NCBI GenBank assembly: GCA_038144425.1
Contig: JAYQNS010000004.1
Coordinates: 248,001-312,000, forward strand
From: Salivita marina
GTDB lineage: Bacteria; Pseudomonadota; Gammaproteobacteria; Pseudomonadales; Azotimanducaceae
Direction: 5' to 3'
DNA length: 64,000 nucleotides
Below the pieces are notes generated by a model. The model was not told the origin of the DNA, searched no databases, and was given only the letters and a program-made list of their open reading frames with translations. The position numbers were made by a program, and so were the translations under genes. Shown here piece after piece: positions 24,787-33,092 of this stretch. How positions within the stretch are numbered: position 1 is the first letter of the stretch; each line of letters starts with the position of its first letter.

Positions 24787-26555
24787 CCCGCGGCCCCCGG
24801 GGCGATCTCGCCCACACCCTTTGCAAGCTTCGGCGCCGTCCCTAAATCCGGGGCCACGCCGAGCAACCGCAGCGCGCCCCCGACCACTCGAGAGAACACC
24901 GGCGCTGCCACGAGGCCGCCGCCAGCGTCTGCTTCCTTCGGTTCGTTTATGAGCACCACCGCCGTCACCCGTGGGTTACTGGCCGGGGCAAAGCCCACGA
25001 AGTAGGCCAAATGTCGGGCGTCGTCGTAGGCACCATCGACGAGCTTACGCGCCGTGCCCGTTTTTCCCGCTACGCGATAGCCTGGAATCGCGGCCCGCAA
25101 CGCCGTCCCTTCCAAGCGCACCACCCCCTCGAGCATGGTCGCCACGGCCTGTGCGATGTCCGGACTGAGCACGGGGGTCAGGGGCGGCGCCCTTTCTTCT
25201 GCAACCTTGAGCAGGGTGGGCGTAGCCATGGCCCCACCGTTGGCGAAAACCGTGTAGGCCTGAGCCAGCTGCAGGGGGGTCAGCGAGAGGCCGTAGCCAA
25301 AGGCAAAGGTGAGACGGTTAATGGTGGGCCAGGGTGCGGGCCCAGGGAGGCGTCCAGCGGCTTCCCCGGGGAAGCTCACCCCCGTGGGGACACCCAAACC
25401 GAAGCGCGCAAAGACCCCGCGTAGCTCATCCTCGCTCATGTCCTGAGCCAGCCGCGTGATCCCAACCTGACTCGACTTCGCAATGATCCCGCCCAAGCTC
25501 AGGATCCCGTAATCCCTAGGATCCTTGATGGTTTTTCCCGCTACGTGGACCCAACCCGGGCTCGTATCAATGGTTTGCTCTGGCTGAAAGCGCCCAGTCT
25601 CCAGGGCCGCAGCAATGGTGATGGGCTTCACCGTGCTACCCGGTTCAAAGAGGTCCGTAACGGCGCGATTGCGCAGCCGAGCATAGCCCGTACCGCTCAA
25701 ATCGTTCGGGTTGTAAGCCGGCTGATTGGCCATGGCAAGCACTTCACCGGTGGAGTTATCGAGCACCACCACGGAGCCGGAGCGTGCCCCGTATTGGGTG
25801 ATCGCCGACTTCAACTCCCGGTGGGCCAGGTACTGCACCCGAAGGTCGAGGGCCAGTTCCAGATCCTGCCCCGGCTCGGCGATCGCCACATATTCCAGAT
25901 CGCGGATCACATGCCCCCGCCGATCCCGGAGCACCTGCTTCTTCCCAGGATGGCCGGTGAGCCAATCCTCAAAAGCCAGCTCAAGGCCTTCGATGCCCTG
26001 GTCATCGATATTCGTGAGCCCCACCACGTGGGCCGACACCTCGCCCGCCGGGTAGTAGCGCCGGTAGCTGTCCTCCGACTCTACGCCTCGCACCCCAAGG
26101 GCCCGTACTGCTGCCGCCTGGGCCGAGGACACGCGACGCTTTAGGTAAAGAAAGCCGAGCCCGCGCTTGCGCGCCTCTTCGATACGCGCTCCGAGGGCGC
26201 TCGGGGAAAGCTCAAGGGCTTCTGCGAGCGCGGCAGCCTCCTCCGGTGCCGGGGAAAAGCGCTGCGGATTCACATAAAAAGACACCACGGGCGCACTCAC
26301 GGCCAGGAGCTCCCCCCGGCGATCGCGAATCACGCCCCGGCTCGCCTCGATGGAAACGGCTCGCACGGTGCGCGCATCCCCCTCGCCCTTCAGAAAGTCC
26401 CGTTGCTGCGCCTGCTGAAGGAAAGCCACCCGAGCGCCGATGGCTACGGCGGCGGCCACGAGCAGGAGAGCAAGCAAGCCCAAGCGCCAGACGTGAGCCG
26501 GCTCCAGGTTGAGGGCCGAAGCGCGACGGGGCGCGGGGCGGGACGCGCGCCTCAT
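24783..26555 (-). CDS. ftsI: Septal peptidoglycan transpeptidase FtsI (PBP3)
   Basis: 590 aa. A basic tail and one N-terminal membrane helix (LGLLALLLVAAAVAIGARVAFL) anchor the protein. The pedestal domain contains RGVIRDRRGELLAVS. The transpeptidase domain has SxxK in EPGSTVKPIT, SxN-type SSQVG and KTG in AGKTGTARK. It cross-links septal peptidoglycan with FtsW. It overlaps ftsL and murE by 4 nt each. Confidence 0.96.
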   Translation of the reverse strand: MRRASRPAPRRASALNLEPAHVWRLGLLALLLVAAAVAIGARVAFLQQAQQRDFLKGEGDARTVRAVSIEASRGVIRDRRGELLAVSAPVVSFYVNPQRFSPAPEEAAALAEALELSPSALGARIEEARKRGLGFLYLKRRVSSAQAAAVRALGVRGVESEDSYRRYYPAGEVSAHVVGLTNIDDQGIEGLELAFEDWLTGHPGKKQVLRDRRGHVIRDLEYVAIAEPGQDLELALDLRVQYLAHRELKSAITQYGARSGSVVVLDNSTGEVLAMANQPAYNPNDLSGTGYARLRNRAVTDLFEPGSTVKPITIAAALETGRFQPEQTIDTSPGWVHVAGKTIKDPRDYGILSLGGIIAKSSQVGITRLAQDMSEDELRGVFARFGLGVPTGVSFPGEAAGRLPGPAPWPTINRLTFAFGYGLSLTPLQLAQAYTVFANGGAMATPTLLKVAEERAPPLTPVLSPDIAQAVATMLEGVVRLEGTALRAAIPGYRVAGKTGTARKLVDGAYDDARHLAYFVGFAPASNPRVTAVVLINEPKEADAGGGLVAAPVFSRVVGGALRLLGVAPDLGTAPKLAKGVGEIAPGAAG

Positions 26556-26911
26556 GGCCGCACCAGCACAGTGTCTTCCACCCCGGGGGACCGCATCACG
26601 AGCTGCTCCGTGGCGATGACATCGACCCGGTGATAGGCGCTAAAGGCGCCCCGTTCAATTAACAGCCGACCGCGCTGCTCAAGCAGTTGGTCCCGAGCAA
26701 GCCGGGCGCGCTCAAGGGCCTCAAAATGACGCCGTGCCTCATGGGAGGCGAAGATTGCGCCTAAGGACGAGAGCAACACCAATGCCACTAGGACCGGAAG
26801 CTGCCAGCCCCGGGCGCCCGGAGAGGCCCAATCAATACTGCCAAGGGCGAGAAATCCAGAAGCCCTTGGATGCGGCTCATTGGATCTGCTCATCCGGCTC
26901 ATGCGGCTCAT
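26552..26911 (-). CDS. ftsL: Cell division protein FtsL
   Basis: 119 aa bitopic protein. A cytoplasmic segment of about 35 residues precedes the membrane helix (QLPVLVALVLLSSLGAIFA), followed by a coiled coil (HFEALERARLARDQLLEQRGRLLIERGAF) and the SPGVEDTVLV end. It partners FtsB and FtsQ. The N-terminus reads MSRMSRMSRS, from three tandem 9-bp copies of ATGAGCCGN, giving three possible starts; the first overlaps the rsmH stop as ATGA. Confidence 0.9.
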   Translation of the reverse strand: MSRMSRMSRSNEPHPRASGFLALGSIDWASPGARGWQLPVLVALVLLSSLGAIFASHEARRHFEALERARLARDQLLEQRGRLLIERGAFSAYHRVDVIATEQLVMRSPGVEDTVLVRP

Positions 26912-27864
26912 GCGGCGACGCGCTCCGCAGCCCGGAGCCGTGCCGAGCGAGCACGCGGATTGGCCGCGAGCTCCTCAGCGCTTGGACCCTGCCCCTTGCC
27001 CAGGAGTCTGAGTCGTACCCCCGGCGCTGGACCGCGCACCGGCAGGCCCCGAGGGAGTGGCTCGCCCTGGGCCTCTCGGCGCAGAAAGCGCTTTACGATG
27101 CGATCCTCAAGGGAATGGAAACTGATGACCCAGAGACGCCCGGCCGGCGCCAATAGCTCCACCGCACCACGGAGGCCAGCTTCAAGCTGACCCAGCTCAT
27201 CATTCACATAAAGGCGAAGCGCCATGAACACCCGGGTTGCCGGATGGCGATCTGGGGACCAGGAAGGATGGGCCTCAGCCACCGCCTCTGCCAGCTGCCG
27301 CGTTCGCGTGAAGACCACGCCCGATTCTCGAGCCGCGACCAAAGCTCGGGCAATACGGCGAGCAAACCGCTCTTCCCCAAGCTCCTTGAAAATGCGCGCA
27401 AGCTCCCCCTCCTCACACTGGGCGAGTACCTCCGCGGCGCTGCGCCCTTCACCGCTCATGCGCATATCGAGGGGGCCATCGTTTCGAAAGCTAAAACCTC
27501 GGGCGGGATCATCGAGCTGGGGGGACGAAACGCCGAGATCCATCAACACGCCATCAAGCCCCCGGCCTTGAAGATGGGGCGCCAGGGCCTCGGCCAGGGC
27601 GCCGAAGGGGCTGGGCACCACGGTAACGCGAGGGTCTTCTGCAGCGAACGCCCGGGCGGCAGCCAGCGCTTCCGGATCGCGGTCGCGGGCGAAGCGGCGC
27701 GCCTCGGGCCCGAGGCGCGCAAGCAGCGCCCGACTGTGACCGCCCCGACCAAAGGTGGCATCGAGAATCCAGGGTGCAGGCCCCGCCGGCGCCAAGGCAA
27801 GCACCTCCTCAAGCATCACCGGGATATGGGCATACCCCCGATCCTCTTTAGCGCCCCTGTCCAT
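26908..27864 (-). CDS. rsmH: 16S rRNA (cytosine1402-N4)-methyltransferase RsmH
   Basis: 318 aa. HIPVMLEEVLALA is the conserved start; DATFGRGGHSRALL is the SAM-binding motif; LMDLGVSSPQLDDPARGFSFRNDGPLDMRM and the late VISFHSLEDRIVKRFLR are signatures. It methylates C1402 in the ribosomal P site. It overlaps mraZ by one nucleotide (TAATG) and ftsL by four. Confidence 0.97.
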   Translation of the reverse strand: MDRGAKEDRGYAHIPVMLEEVLALAPAGPAPWILDATFGRGGHSRALLARLGPEARRFARDRDPEALAAARAFAAEDPRVTVVPSPFGALAEALAPHLQGRGLDGVLMDLGVSSPQLDDPARGFSFRNDGPLDMRMSGEGRSAAEVLAQCEEGELARIFKELGEERFARRIARALVAARESGVVFTRTRQLAEAVAEAHPSWSPDRHPATRVFMALRLYVNDELGQLEAGLRGAVELLAPAGRLWVISFHSLEDRIVKRFLRREAQGEPLPRGLPVRGPAPGVRLRLLGKGQGPSAEELAANPRARSARLRAAERVAA

Positions 27865-28325
27865 TAGAGCGATATCGACTGCAGGGCCGCGGCACCATCC
27901 GCGGTCTGACCATCACCCTGCGCCAGCCAGGCATCCCGGCGCGCAGCCCACTGCTCTTCGGCCCAGATTTCGATTTTTCGTCCCTGCCCCAGGAGCACAA
28001 GGCGCCCCGCGAGCTCCGCATATTCCCTAAGCATGGGTGGGATAAGGACCCGACCGTTGCCATCCAGATCGAGATCGGTGGCGTGGCCAATCAGTAGGCG
28101 CTGAAAGCGCCGGGTCGTCGGGTCAACATTCGGCAAGGCTTCAAGCTGGGCTTGGATCTCTTCCCAAACGGCCTGGGGATAGAGGAGGAGGCAGCGCTCG
28201 GCGGTATCGATGGTAGCAACCAGGGCACCGCCAAAGCGCTCACGCAGCGGCTCGCGAAAGCGCACCGGCAATGCCATGCGCCCCTTCGCGTCCATCGTGA
28301 CTGCGCTGATACCCCGAAATAGCAC
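27864..28325 (-). CDS. mraZ: Transcriptional regulator MraZ
   Basis: 153 aa with two AbrB-like domains: FRGISAVTMDAKGRMALPVRFRE and then LDLDGNGRVLIPPMLREYA, each with the DxxGR signature. In E. coli MraZ represses its own operon by binding TGGGN-type repeats. The GTG start has AAGGTGG about 8 nt upstream. It is the first gene of the dcw operon, which starts from the promoter and repeat array just upstream. Confidence 0.95.
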   Translation of the reverse strand: MLFRGISAVTMDAKGRMALPVRFREPLRERFGGALVATIDTAERCLLLYPQAVWEEIQAQLEALPNVDPTTRRFQRLLIGHATDLDLDGNGRVLIPPMLREYAELAGRLVLLGQGRKIEIWAEEQWAARRDAWLAQGDGQTADGAAALQSISL

Positions 28326-28361
28326 TATTTACCCACCTTGCCCGTGGATGGAGACCTTAAT

Positions 28362-28396
28362 ATCCACTTTTTTCCACTATTCTCCATCAATCGCCA
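28362..28396 (-). promoter_or_regulatory. MraZ operator: four TGG repeats at exact 10-bp spacing
   Basis: On the minus strand four TGGNN units (TGGCG, TGGAG, TGGAA, TGGAT) are separated by five bases each, giving a strict 10-bp period, one helical turn. They overlap the expected transcription start directly after the -10 box, as expected for a repressor site. The E. coli MraZ site is also a set of TGGG-type direct repeats with 5-bp spacers; here the fourth base varies. Confidence 0.75.
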
Positions 28397-28424
28397 CTAT
28401 AGGAACGCAAGAAAACCCCGTCAA
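28396..28424 (-). promoter_or_regulatory. Sigma70 promoter of the mraZ/dcw operon
   Basis: On the minus strand TTGACG (5/6) and TATAGT (5/6) are separated by exactly 17 nt. The transcription start would fall at about 28388, leaving a leader of about 60 nt before the mraZ GTG. The -10 box abuts the MraZ repeat array. Confidence 0.75.
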
Positions 28425-28611
28425 GCACGACGCTCAGGCGAAAATCCTTTTATTTCAATGAGTTGCAGAGAAAATCGAGAGGCTTCAAGGGCGCTAAAAA
28501 AATAACCCTAGGAAAAGCAAGGTGTTGCGAGGATCACTTCAGGAAAAAACGCGATAAGAGAATATTTCTAGCCTAATTTATGATTTTTAATAACCGAAAA
28601 GAATTAGTGCG
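28425..28611. other. AT-rich spacer between the dcw promoter and RNase P RNA
   Basis: About 190 nt, much richer in A and T than the rest of the window (for example AATATTTCTAGCCTAATTTA and GATTTTTAATAACCG). I find no gene. It holds the region upstream of the mraZ -35 box and the sequence 3' of rnpB. No clear rnpB terminator hairpin is visible, although several short T-runs exist on the minus strand. Confidence 0.6.
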
Positions 28612-28954
28612 AAGGAGCCAGCCGATAAGCCGGGTTCTGTCATGGGCAGTCATTCCTCTGGGATATGCGTCACCGCATACCTCTAGCAGCCTACCCGGAT
28701 CCGATGCGGACCACACCAATGGATCCCTATTTGGCCTTGCTCCGGGTGGGGTTTACCCTGCCACGCGTGTTACCACGCGCGCGGTGCGCTCTTACCGCAC
28801 CATTTCACCCTTACCGCCGCCGAAGCGGGTTGGCGGTATCTTTTCTGTGGCACTTTCCGTGGGCTTGCGCCCCCCAGGCGTTACCTGGCACCCCGTCCTA
28901 TGGAGCCCGGACTTTCCTCCCGCCGAAGCGAGCGACTGCCTGGCCGGCTCCTCC
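28612..28954 (-). ncRNA. rnpB: RNase P RNA (bacterial type A)
   Basis: Ribozyme subunit that removes tRNA 5' leaders. On the minus strand the 5' arm GGAGCCGGCC pairs with the 3' arm GGCTGGCTCC (P1). Universal blocks are present in order: GAGGAAAGTCCGGGCTCC (P4 5' side), CACGGAAAGTGCCACAGAAA, GGTAAGGGTGAAATGGTGCG, and GACAGAACCCGGCTTATCG (P4 3' side). P3 is reduced to a 5-bp stem capped by TTCG. It follows rsmI on the same strand after about 33 nt. Exact ends are set from the P1 pairing and may be off by a few bases. Confidence 0.95.
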
Positions 28955-28987
28955 GCCGAGGAAGTGTGGGCGCCCAGGAGAGGGAAC

Positions 28988-29842
28988 TCAAGCTTCTTCG
29001 CGCCCCCCTGCCAGCAGCAGGGCTCGCTGATAAAGGGGCTTTTTGGGCACGGCCAGCAGAGCGGCAGCCACCCGAGCAGCCCGGGCCGGGGGTAGCTCCT
29101 CCAAAAGCAAGCGAAGCACCTGCTCTTCCTGTAGCGCCGGCGCCGCGGAAGCCGCCTCGGAGGCGCCAGCCAACACCACCACGAATTCCCCCCGGGCGGG
29201 CAACGCTTCCTCCATCGCCGCTGCCCGTAGCTCTCCAAGGGAACCGCGATAGTGGCTCTCAAAGCGCTTAGTGAGCTCCCGCCCTACATAAGCTTCCCGC
29301 GCGGAGCCAAAGGCGGCCACCGCGTCCTCAAGCATAGCCACGATACGGTGCGGCGCCTCAAAGAAGACCTGCGTCTCCTCAAGCGGCGCCAGCGCCGCCA
29401 GAGCCCGGCGCCGAGCCCCGGCCTTCGCCGGAAGAAAGCCCCGGAAGGTAAAGCGATCCGTGGGCAGGCCGGCGACGGAAAGGGCCGCCATCACCGCCGA
29501 CGCCCCAGGCACAGGAACGACCGCGATCCCCTCGGCCCGGGCCTCCCGCACCAGGCGATAGCCTGGATCGGCGATCAGCGGTGTGCCCGCATCACTCACG
29601 AGCGCAATATCGTCTCCCGCCCGAAGCTGCGCGAGCAGCTGGGGGGTACGGGCTTCTCCGTTGTGCTCATGATAGGCGAGGAGAGGAACGCTCACCCCAA
29701 GGGAGGCCAACAAGGGCGCGGAGCGTCTGCTATCCTCCACAGCAATTAGGGAAACGGCGGCGAGCACAGCGCGCGCGCGCTCCGTAAGATCCCCCAGGTG
29801 TCCAATGGGGGTTGCCACCACGAAAAGTGTGCCCGCTGCCAT
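28988..29842 (-). CDS. rsmI: 16S rRNA (cytidine1402-2'-O)-methyltransferase RsmI
   Basis: 284 aa from the ATG at MAAGTLFVVATPIGHLGDLT, where homology starts; GGGAG lies about 9 nt upstream. Family signatures are ATPIGHLGDLTERA, VEDSRRSAPLL, LVSDAGTPLIADPGYRLVREA, PVPGASAVMAALSVAGLPTDRFTFRGFLPAK and FFEAPHRI. It methylates the same nucleotide as RsmH, C1402. It diverges from lpoA and precedes rnpB. Confidence 0.96.
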   Translation of the reverse strand: MAAGTLFVVATPIGHLGDLTERARAVLAAVSLIAVEDSRRSAPLLASLGVSVPLLAYHEHNGEARTPQLLAQLRAGDDIALVSDAGTPLIADPGYRLVREARAEGIAVVPVPGASAVMAALSVAGLPTDRFTFRGFLPAKAGARRRALAALAPLEETQVFFEAPHRIVAMLEDAVAAFGSAREAYVGRELTKRFESHYRGSLGELRAAAMEEALPARGEFVVVLAGASEAASAAPALQEEQVLRLLLEELPPARAARVAAALLAVPKKPLYQRALLLAGGREEA

Positions 29843-29871
29843 GCTCGTCCGCTCCCACCTGAGTGATCGCC

Positions 29872-31658
29872 ATGCGCCGAACCGAGGCTGAAGTGTACCG
29901 AAGCGCACTGGGAAAGCATGGTCGCTGGGGCTTCCTTGTGCTGGTTGCTCTACTTCATGCCTGTACCAGCTCCAGCCCCACGCTGCCCCCCATGGATGGG
30001 GCTCGACAGGCGCCCGGCGGAGACGACGTCACGCCCCTTCGCACTCGTACACAGAGTCTGGGGCAGCTCGAAGCCATCTTGCACCGAGGCGAACGCGCGC
30101 TAACCGCCGGCGACCTCACAGCCGCAAGCGCTGCAGAGGCCCAAATCGGCGCCGACCTGAAACTTCGAGCCGAGGCATCGACCCTCTCCCCGCCCTCGCG
30201 CTGCGCTGGGCACGGCTGCGCAGCGCCCTTGCCTTTACGCAGGGGGACACCCTCCGCAGCGCGGCGCTCCTCCTTCAGGCCAAATCCCTAGCTCCGCTGG
30301 ATCAGCGGCAACCGCTGGTCGATGAAGCCTTCGATCGCCTCGTCGCAAGCTTACCGCCCCCGGCGCTGCCGCCCGGCACCACGGACCACGTGGAGCCATA
30401 TCACGACCTTGCCCAGGCCTTGGCCGCCTGCGCCCCTCTTCCGGCCCGCCTTCCCCGAGCCGTCGCAGCTTGGCAGGCACGCTGGCCCGGCACGGCGCTC
30501 CCCTCGCTACTGAAGAATCTTCCGCCCCCCGCAGAAGGCAGCGCTCCCCTTCGCATCGCCGTGCTCCTTCCCTTCACGGGCGCTCTCCAGGGCGCCGCGG
30601 AGGCGCTGCGGGATGGGCTCCTAGCGGCCCAATTTGAGGCTCAGCGCCAGGGTCACGAGGGCTCAGCGCTCCGCTTCTTTGATACCCGTGCCGCAGGCCT
30701 CTCAACAGCCTATGGTCAAGCGCTCAGTTTTCAGCCAGACCAGCTCCTGGGCCCCCTTGAGAGGGACGCGGTGAGTGCCCTCGACGCCCTCCGCCGAGAC
30801 GAACTCAACGCGATACCGTTGCTCGCGTTGAATCGGCCCGGCCAGGGCAACGCGCCCACGCTCTGGAGCTACGCCCTGGAACCGGAGGTGGAGGGCGAGC
30901 ACCTGGCGGATCAGAATTGGCGCGCCGGGCATCGGCGCCTCCTCATCCTTCATGACGAGGCGCCCTGGGCGCAGCGCCTCGCCCTCGCCGCGAGCGCGCA
31001 CTTTGAGGCCCTTGGGGGCAAGGTGGCCCGGCGCCAGCCCTTTTCCCCTAGCGAGGACCTAGGCGCTACCGTCGCTGCAGCCCTTCTCGTAGAAGAAGGG
31101 GAGACGCGCAGCGGGGCCTTGCGGCGGGTGCTTCGCGTACCTCTCGAAACCGAACCGCGGCGGCGCCAGGATGTAGACTCCGTAATGCTTATCGCCGAAC
31201 CCCTTCAGGGACAAACCTTGAAGTCGGCGCTCGCCTATTACTTTGCTGGCGATCTACCCGTTTGGGCGTCCTCGCAGGGCTTGGCTTCCGATTTGAGCTC
31301 GACTGCCTTGAAGGATCTTGAAGGCGTTGCCTTTAGCCTCACACCTTGGCAGCTCGACGGGCGAGACCCTGAACGCGAGCGACTCCGGGACGCCTTTCCC
31401 GATGCCGATGGGCCCCTAGGACTGCTCTACGCGCTCGGCGTCGATGCCTGGCGCCTGGCCCACTGGCAGCGCCACGCCCCACCGGGCCTCCCTTTTCTGG
31501 GCCTCACGGGCCAACTCACCCAGGCTGAAGATCAGCGCTGGGTCCGAACCCTTCGCCTAGCCACCATCGAACGCGGCGCGCTCAGCCCCACACCGGCGCG
31601 ATTTGCGCTCCCCGCGGCGAGCACAGTTACCTCGCCCGCTCCCAACCCGACACCATGA
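29872..31658 (+). pseudogene. lpoA: LpoA (LppC/YraM) penicillin-binding protein activator, frame broken as written
   Basis: The first frame starts MRRTEAEVY and carries a lipoprotein signal with lipobox LLHAC (Cys31), then a TPR-like start up to LKLRAEASTLSP. The second frame resumes with ALALRWARLRSALAFTQGD and runs through the periplasmic-binding-like domain (LRIAVLLPFTGALQGAAEALRDG) to the end. One extra C in the CCCC run at 30188-30191 joins the two perfectly. LpoA is an outer-membrane lipoprotein that activates PBP1a. Domain content is otherwise full length, so either the gene is newly broken or the base is missing from the assembly. It overlaps yraN and diverges from rsmI. Confidence 0.85.
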
Positions 31659-32049
31659 CCCCCGAGGGCCCCAGGAGGCGCGCGGGCCGGGCTGGCGAGG
31701 CGCGCGCCGCCGCATTCCTGGCCGCTCGGGGGTACCAGCTCCGGGAGCAAAACTGGCACTGCCGCTATGGTGAGTGGGACCTGATCTTGGCTGCCCCCGA
31801 GGGCCGGCTCTGGGCTTTTGTCGAGGTACGCTACCGACGCCGACCCCTAGGGGGATACACCGCAGCCACCGTAACCCCCGCGAAGCAGCGCCGTCTGACC
31901 CTAGCCGCCCAGCTCTATCTCGCCGCCTCCGCCACCAAGGAGCGGCGTGAACCCCGCCCTGCCGCTTCGACGTCATCGCGCTCACGGGCCCCAGCCCCGC
32001 AGAGGCCCGCCTCGAATGGATACGAAACGCTTTCGGCGAGGTAAGCTAA
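31655..32049 (+). pseudogene. yraN: YraN (UPF0102) family protein, frame broken as written
   Basis: The first frame has GEARAAAFLAARGYQLREQNW, the nuclease-like core GEWDLILAAPEGRLWAFVEVRYRR and VTPAKQRRLTLAAQLYL. It then goes out of frame near 31957; the following frame gives RFDVIALTG, AEARLEWIRNAF and GEVS before TAA, the expected end of the family. One extra C in the CCC run at 31957-31959 (or the CCCC run just before) restores a roughly 130-residue protein with CRFDV. YraN resembles restriction-endonuclease-like folds; its role is unclear. The start overlaps the lpoA stop (ATGA). Confidence 0.8.
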
Positions 32050-32077
32050 GGGGTCTCTCTTGAAAGGAACCTTAGCC

Positions 32078-32659
32078 ATGAAACGCGTCCTCGCACTCCT
32101 AACCCTCGGCATGGCCTTTCTTACCGGCTGCGCTAGCCAAGGCGAAGACGGGAGCGCGGCCAGTACGGAAGACGAGAGCGGCTCCCCGGGGGCGATCCAA
32201 GCGCTTGGGAACATCATCGACGACACGCGCATTGAGACCACCGGACTGGTTCGACTTCGCCGTGCGGGGGAGGGCCTTAAGGATGGGCACCTTGGGGTCA
32301 CGAGCTTCCGGGGCGTGGTGCTGCTCACGGGACAGGTGCGGGATGAGGAAAGTAAAGCCCTCGCCAGCGAGGTACTCAGCGGCATCGAAGACGTCAAGTC
32401 AGTCTACAACGAGCTCACGATCAGTGGCCCCACGGCACTGCTCGCCCGCTCGGCAGATGCGTTGGTGACGAGTAAGGTCAAGGCTCGACTTGTCGCCAGC
32501 GAGGATGTGCGAGGCCTTGAAATCAAAGTCGTAACAGAAAACGGGGCGGTGTATCTCTTGGGTACGGTCACCCGCGCTGAAGGAGAAGCCGCCACCGCCG
32601 CGGCCCGCGCCGTAGGCGGCGTGGAGCGCGTAGTGAGAATTTTCAGCTATTCCGACTAG
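32078..32659 (+). CDS. dolP: BON-domain outer-membrane lipoprotein DolP (YraP)
   Basis: 193 aa from the ATG at MKRVLALLTLGMAF; an in-frame TTG six codons earlier is less likely because AAAGGA lies 9 nt before the ATG. Signal peptide with lipobox LTGC. Two BON domains follow: DTRIETTGLVRLRRAGEGLK to SVYNELTI and a second starting DALVTSKVKARLVASEDV with GAVYLLGTVTRAEGEAA. DolP binds anionic lipids, localises to the division site and supports outer-membrane integrity. diaA, usually between yraN and dolP, is absent. Confidence 0.9.
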   Translation: MKRVLALLTLGMAFLTGCASQGEDGSAASTEDESGSPGAIQALGNIIDDTRIETTGLVRLRRAGEGLKDGHLGVTSFRGVVLLTGQVRDEESKALASEVLSGIEDVKSVYNELTISGPTALLARSADALVTSKVKARLVASEDVRGLEIKVVTENGAVYLLGTVTRAEGEAATAAARAVGGVERVVRIFSYSD

Positions 32660-32662
32660 CGC

Positions 32663-33079
32663 CTACTTCACTACCTTCAGCGTTGGCTTTCCGCCGCCTT
32701 CGGGCGGCGGCTCGTCTTCCGGCGACTCCGGCGCCCCGGCGACCGGCGCAAGATCTCCCTCCCCTTCCTCCGGCTCTGGTCCAAGCACGGTTCCGGCCCC
32801 GGTCTCCCGGGCATAAATCGCCACCACCGCATTCAGCGGAACATAGACCGCGAAAGGACTGCCTCCGAAGCGCCCCTGAAAGGAAAGCCCCGCTTCATCG
32901 ATCAAGAGCTCTCGGACCGCCCGAGGAGAAACGTTCAAGGTGACCTTGCCCTCGACGATGGCGTGACTGGGAACGCGAAGCCCCGGGCGCTGGGCGTCCA
33001 CCAAAATGTGAGGCGTGCAGTCTGAATCAACGATCCAATCGTAGAAGGCGCGGAGCAAATAGGGACGCTGAGGACGCAT
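32663..33079 (-). CDS. sspB: ClpXP adaptor SspB
   Basis: 138 aa from the ATG at MRPQRPYLLRAFYDWIVDS; longer upstream starts would overlap sspA and lack homology. The folded domain (CTPHILVDAQRPGLRVPSHAIVEGKVTLNVSPRAV, RFGGSPFAVYVPLNAVVAIYARE) binds ssrA-tagged proteins. A flexible acidic/Pro-rich tail ends in PTLKVVK, the ClpX-binding motif. It follows sspA after 13 nt, the usual pair. Confidence 0.93.
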   Translation of the reverse strand: MRPQRPYLLRAFYDWIVDSDCTPHILVDAQRPGLRVPSHAIVEGKVTLNVSPRAVRELLIDEAGLSFQGRFGGSPFAVYVPLNAVVAIYARETGAGTVLGPEPEEGEGDLAPVAGAPESPEDEPPPEGGGKPTLKVVK

Positions 33080-33092
33080 GACGTCGCCCGCC

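Noticed and set aside
30160..30200. Programmed ribosomal frameshift in lpoA
   Set aside because: No slippery heptamer or downstream structure is evident, and a missing C in a C-run explains it, as in four other loci.
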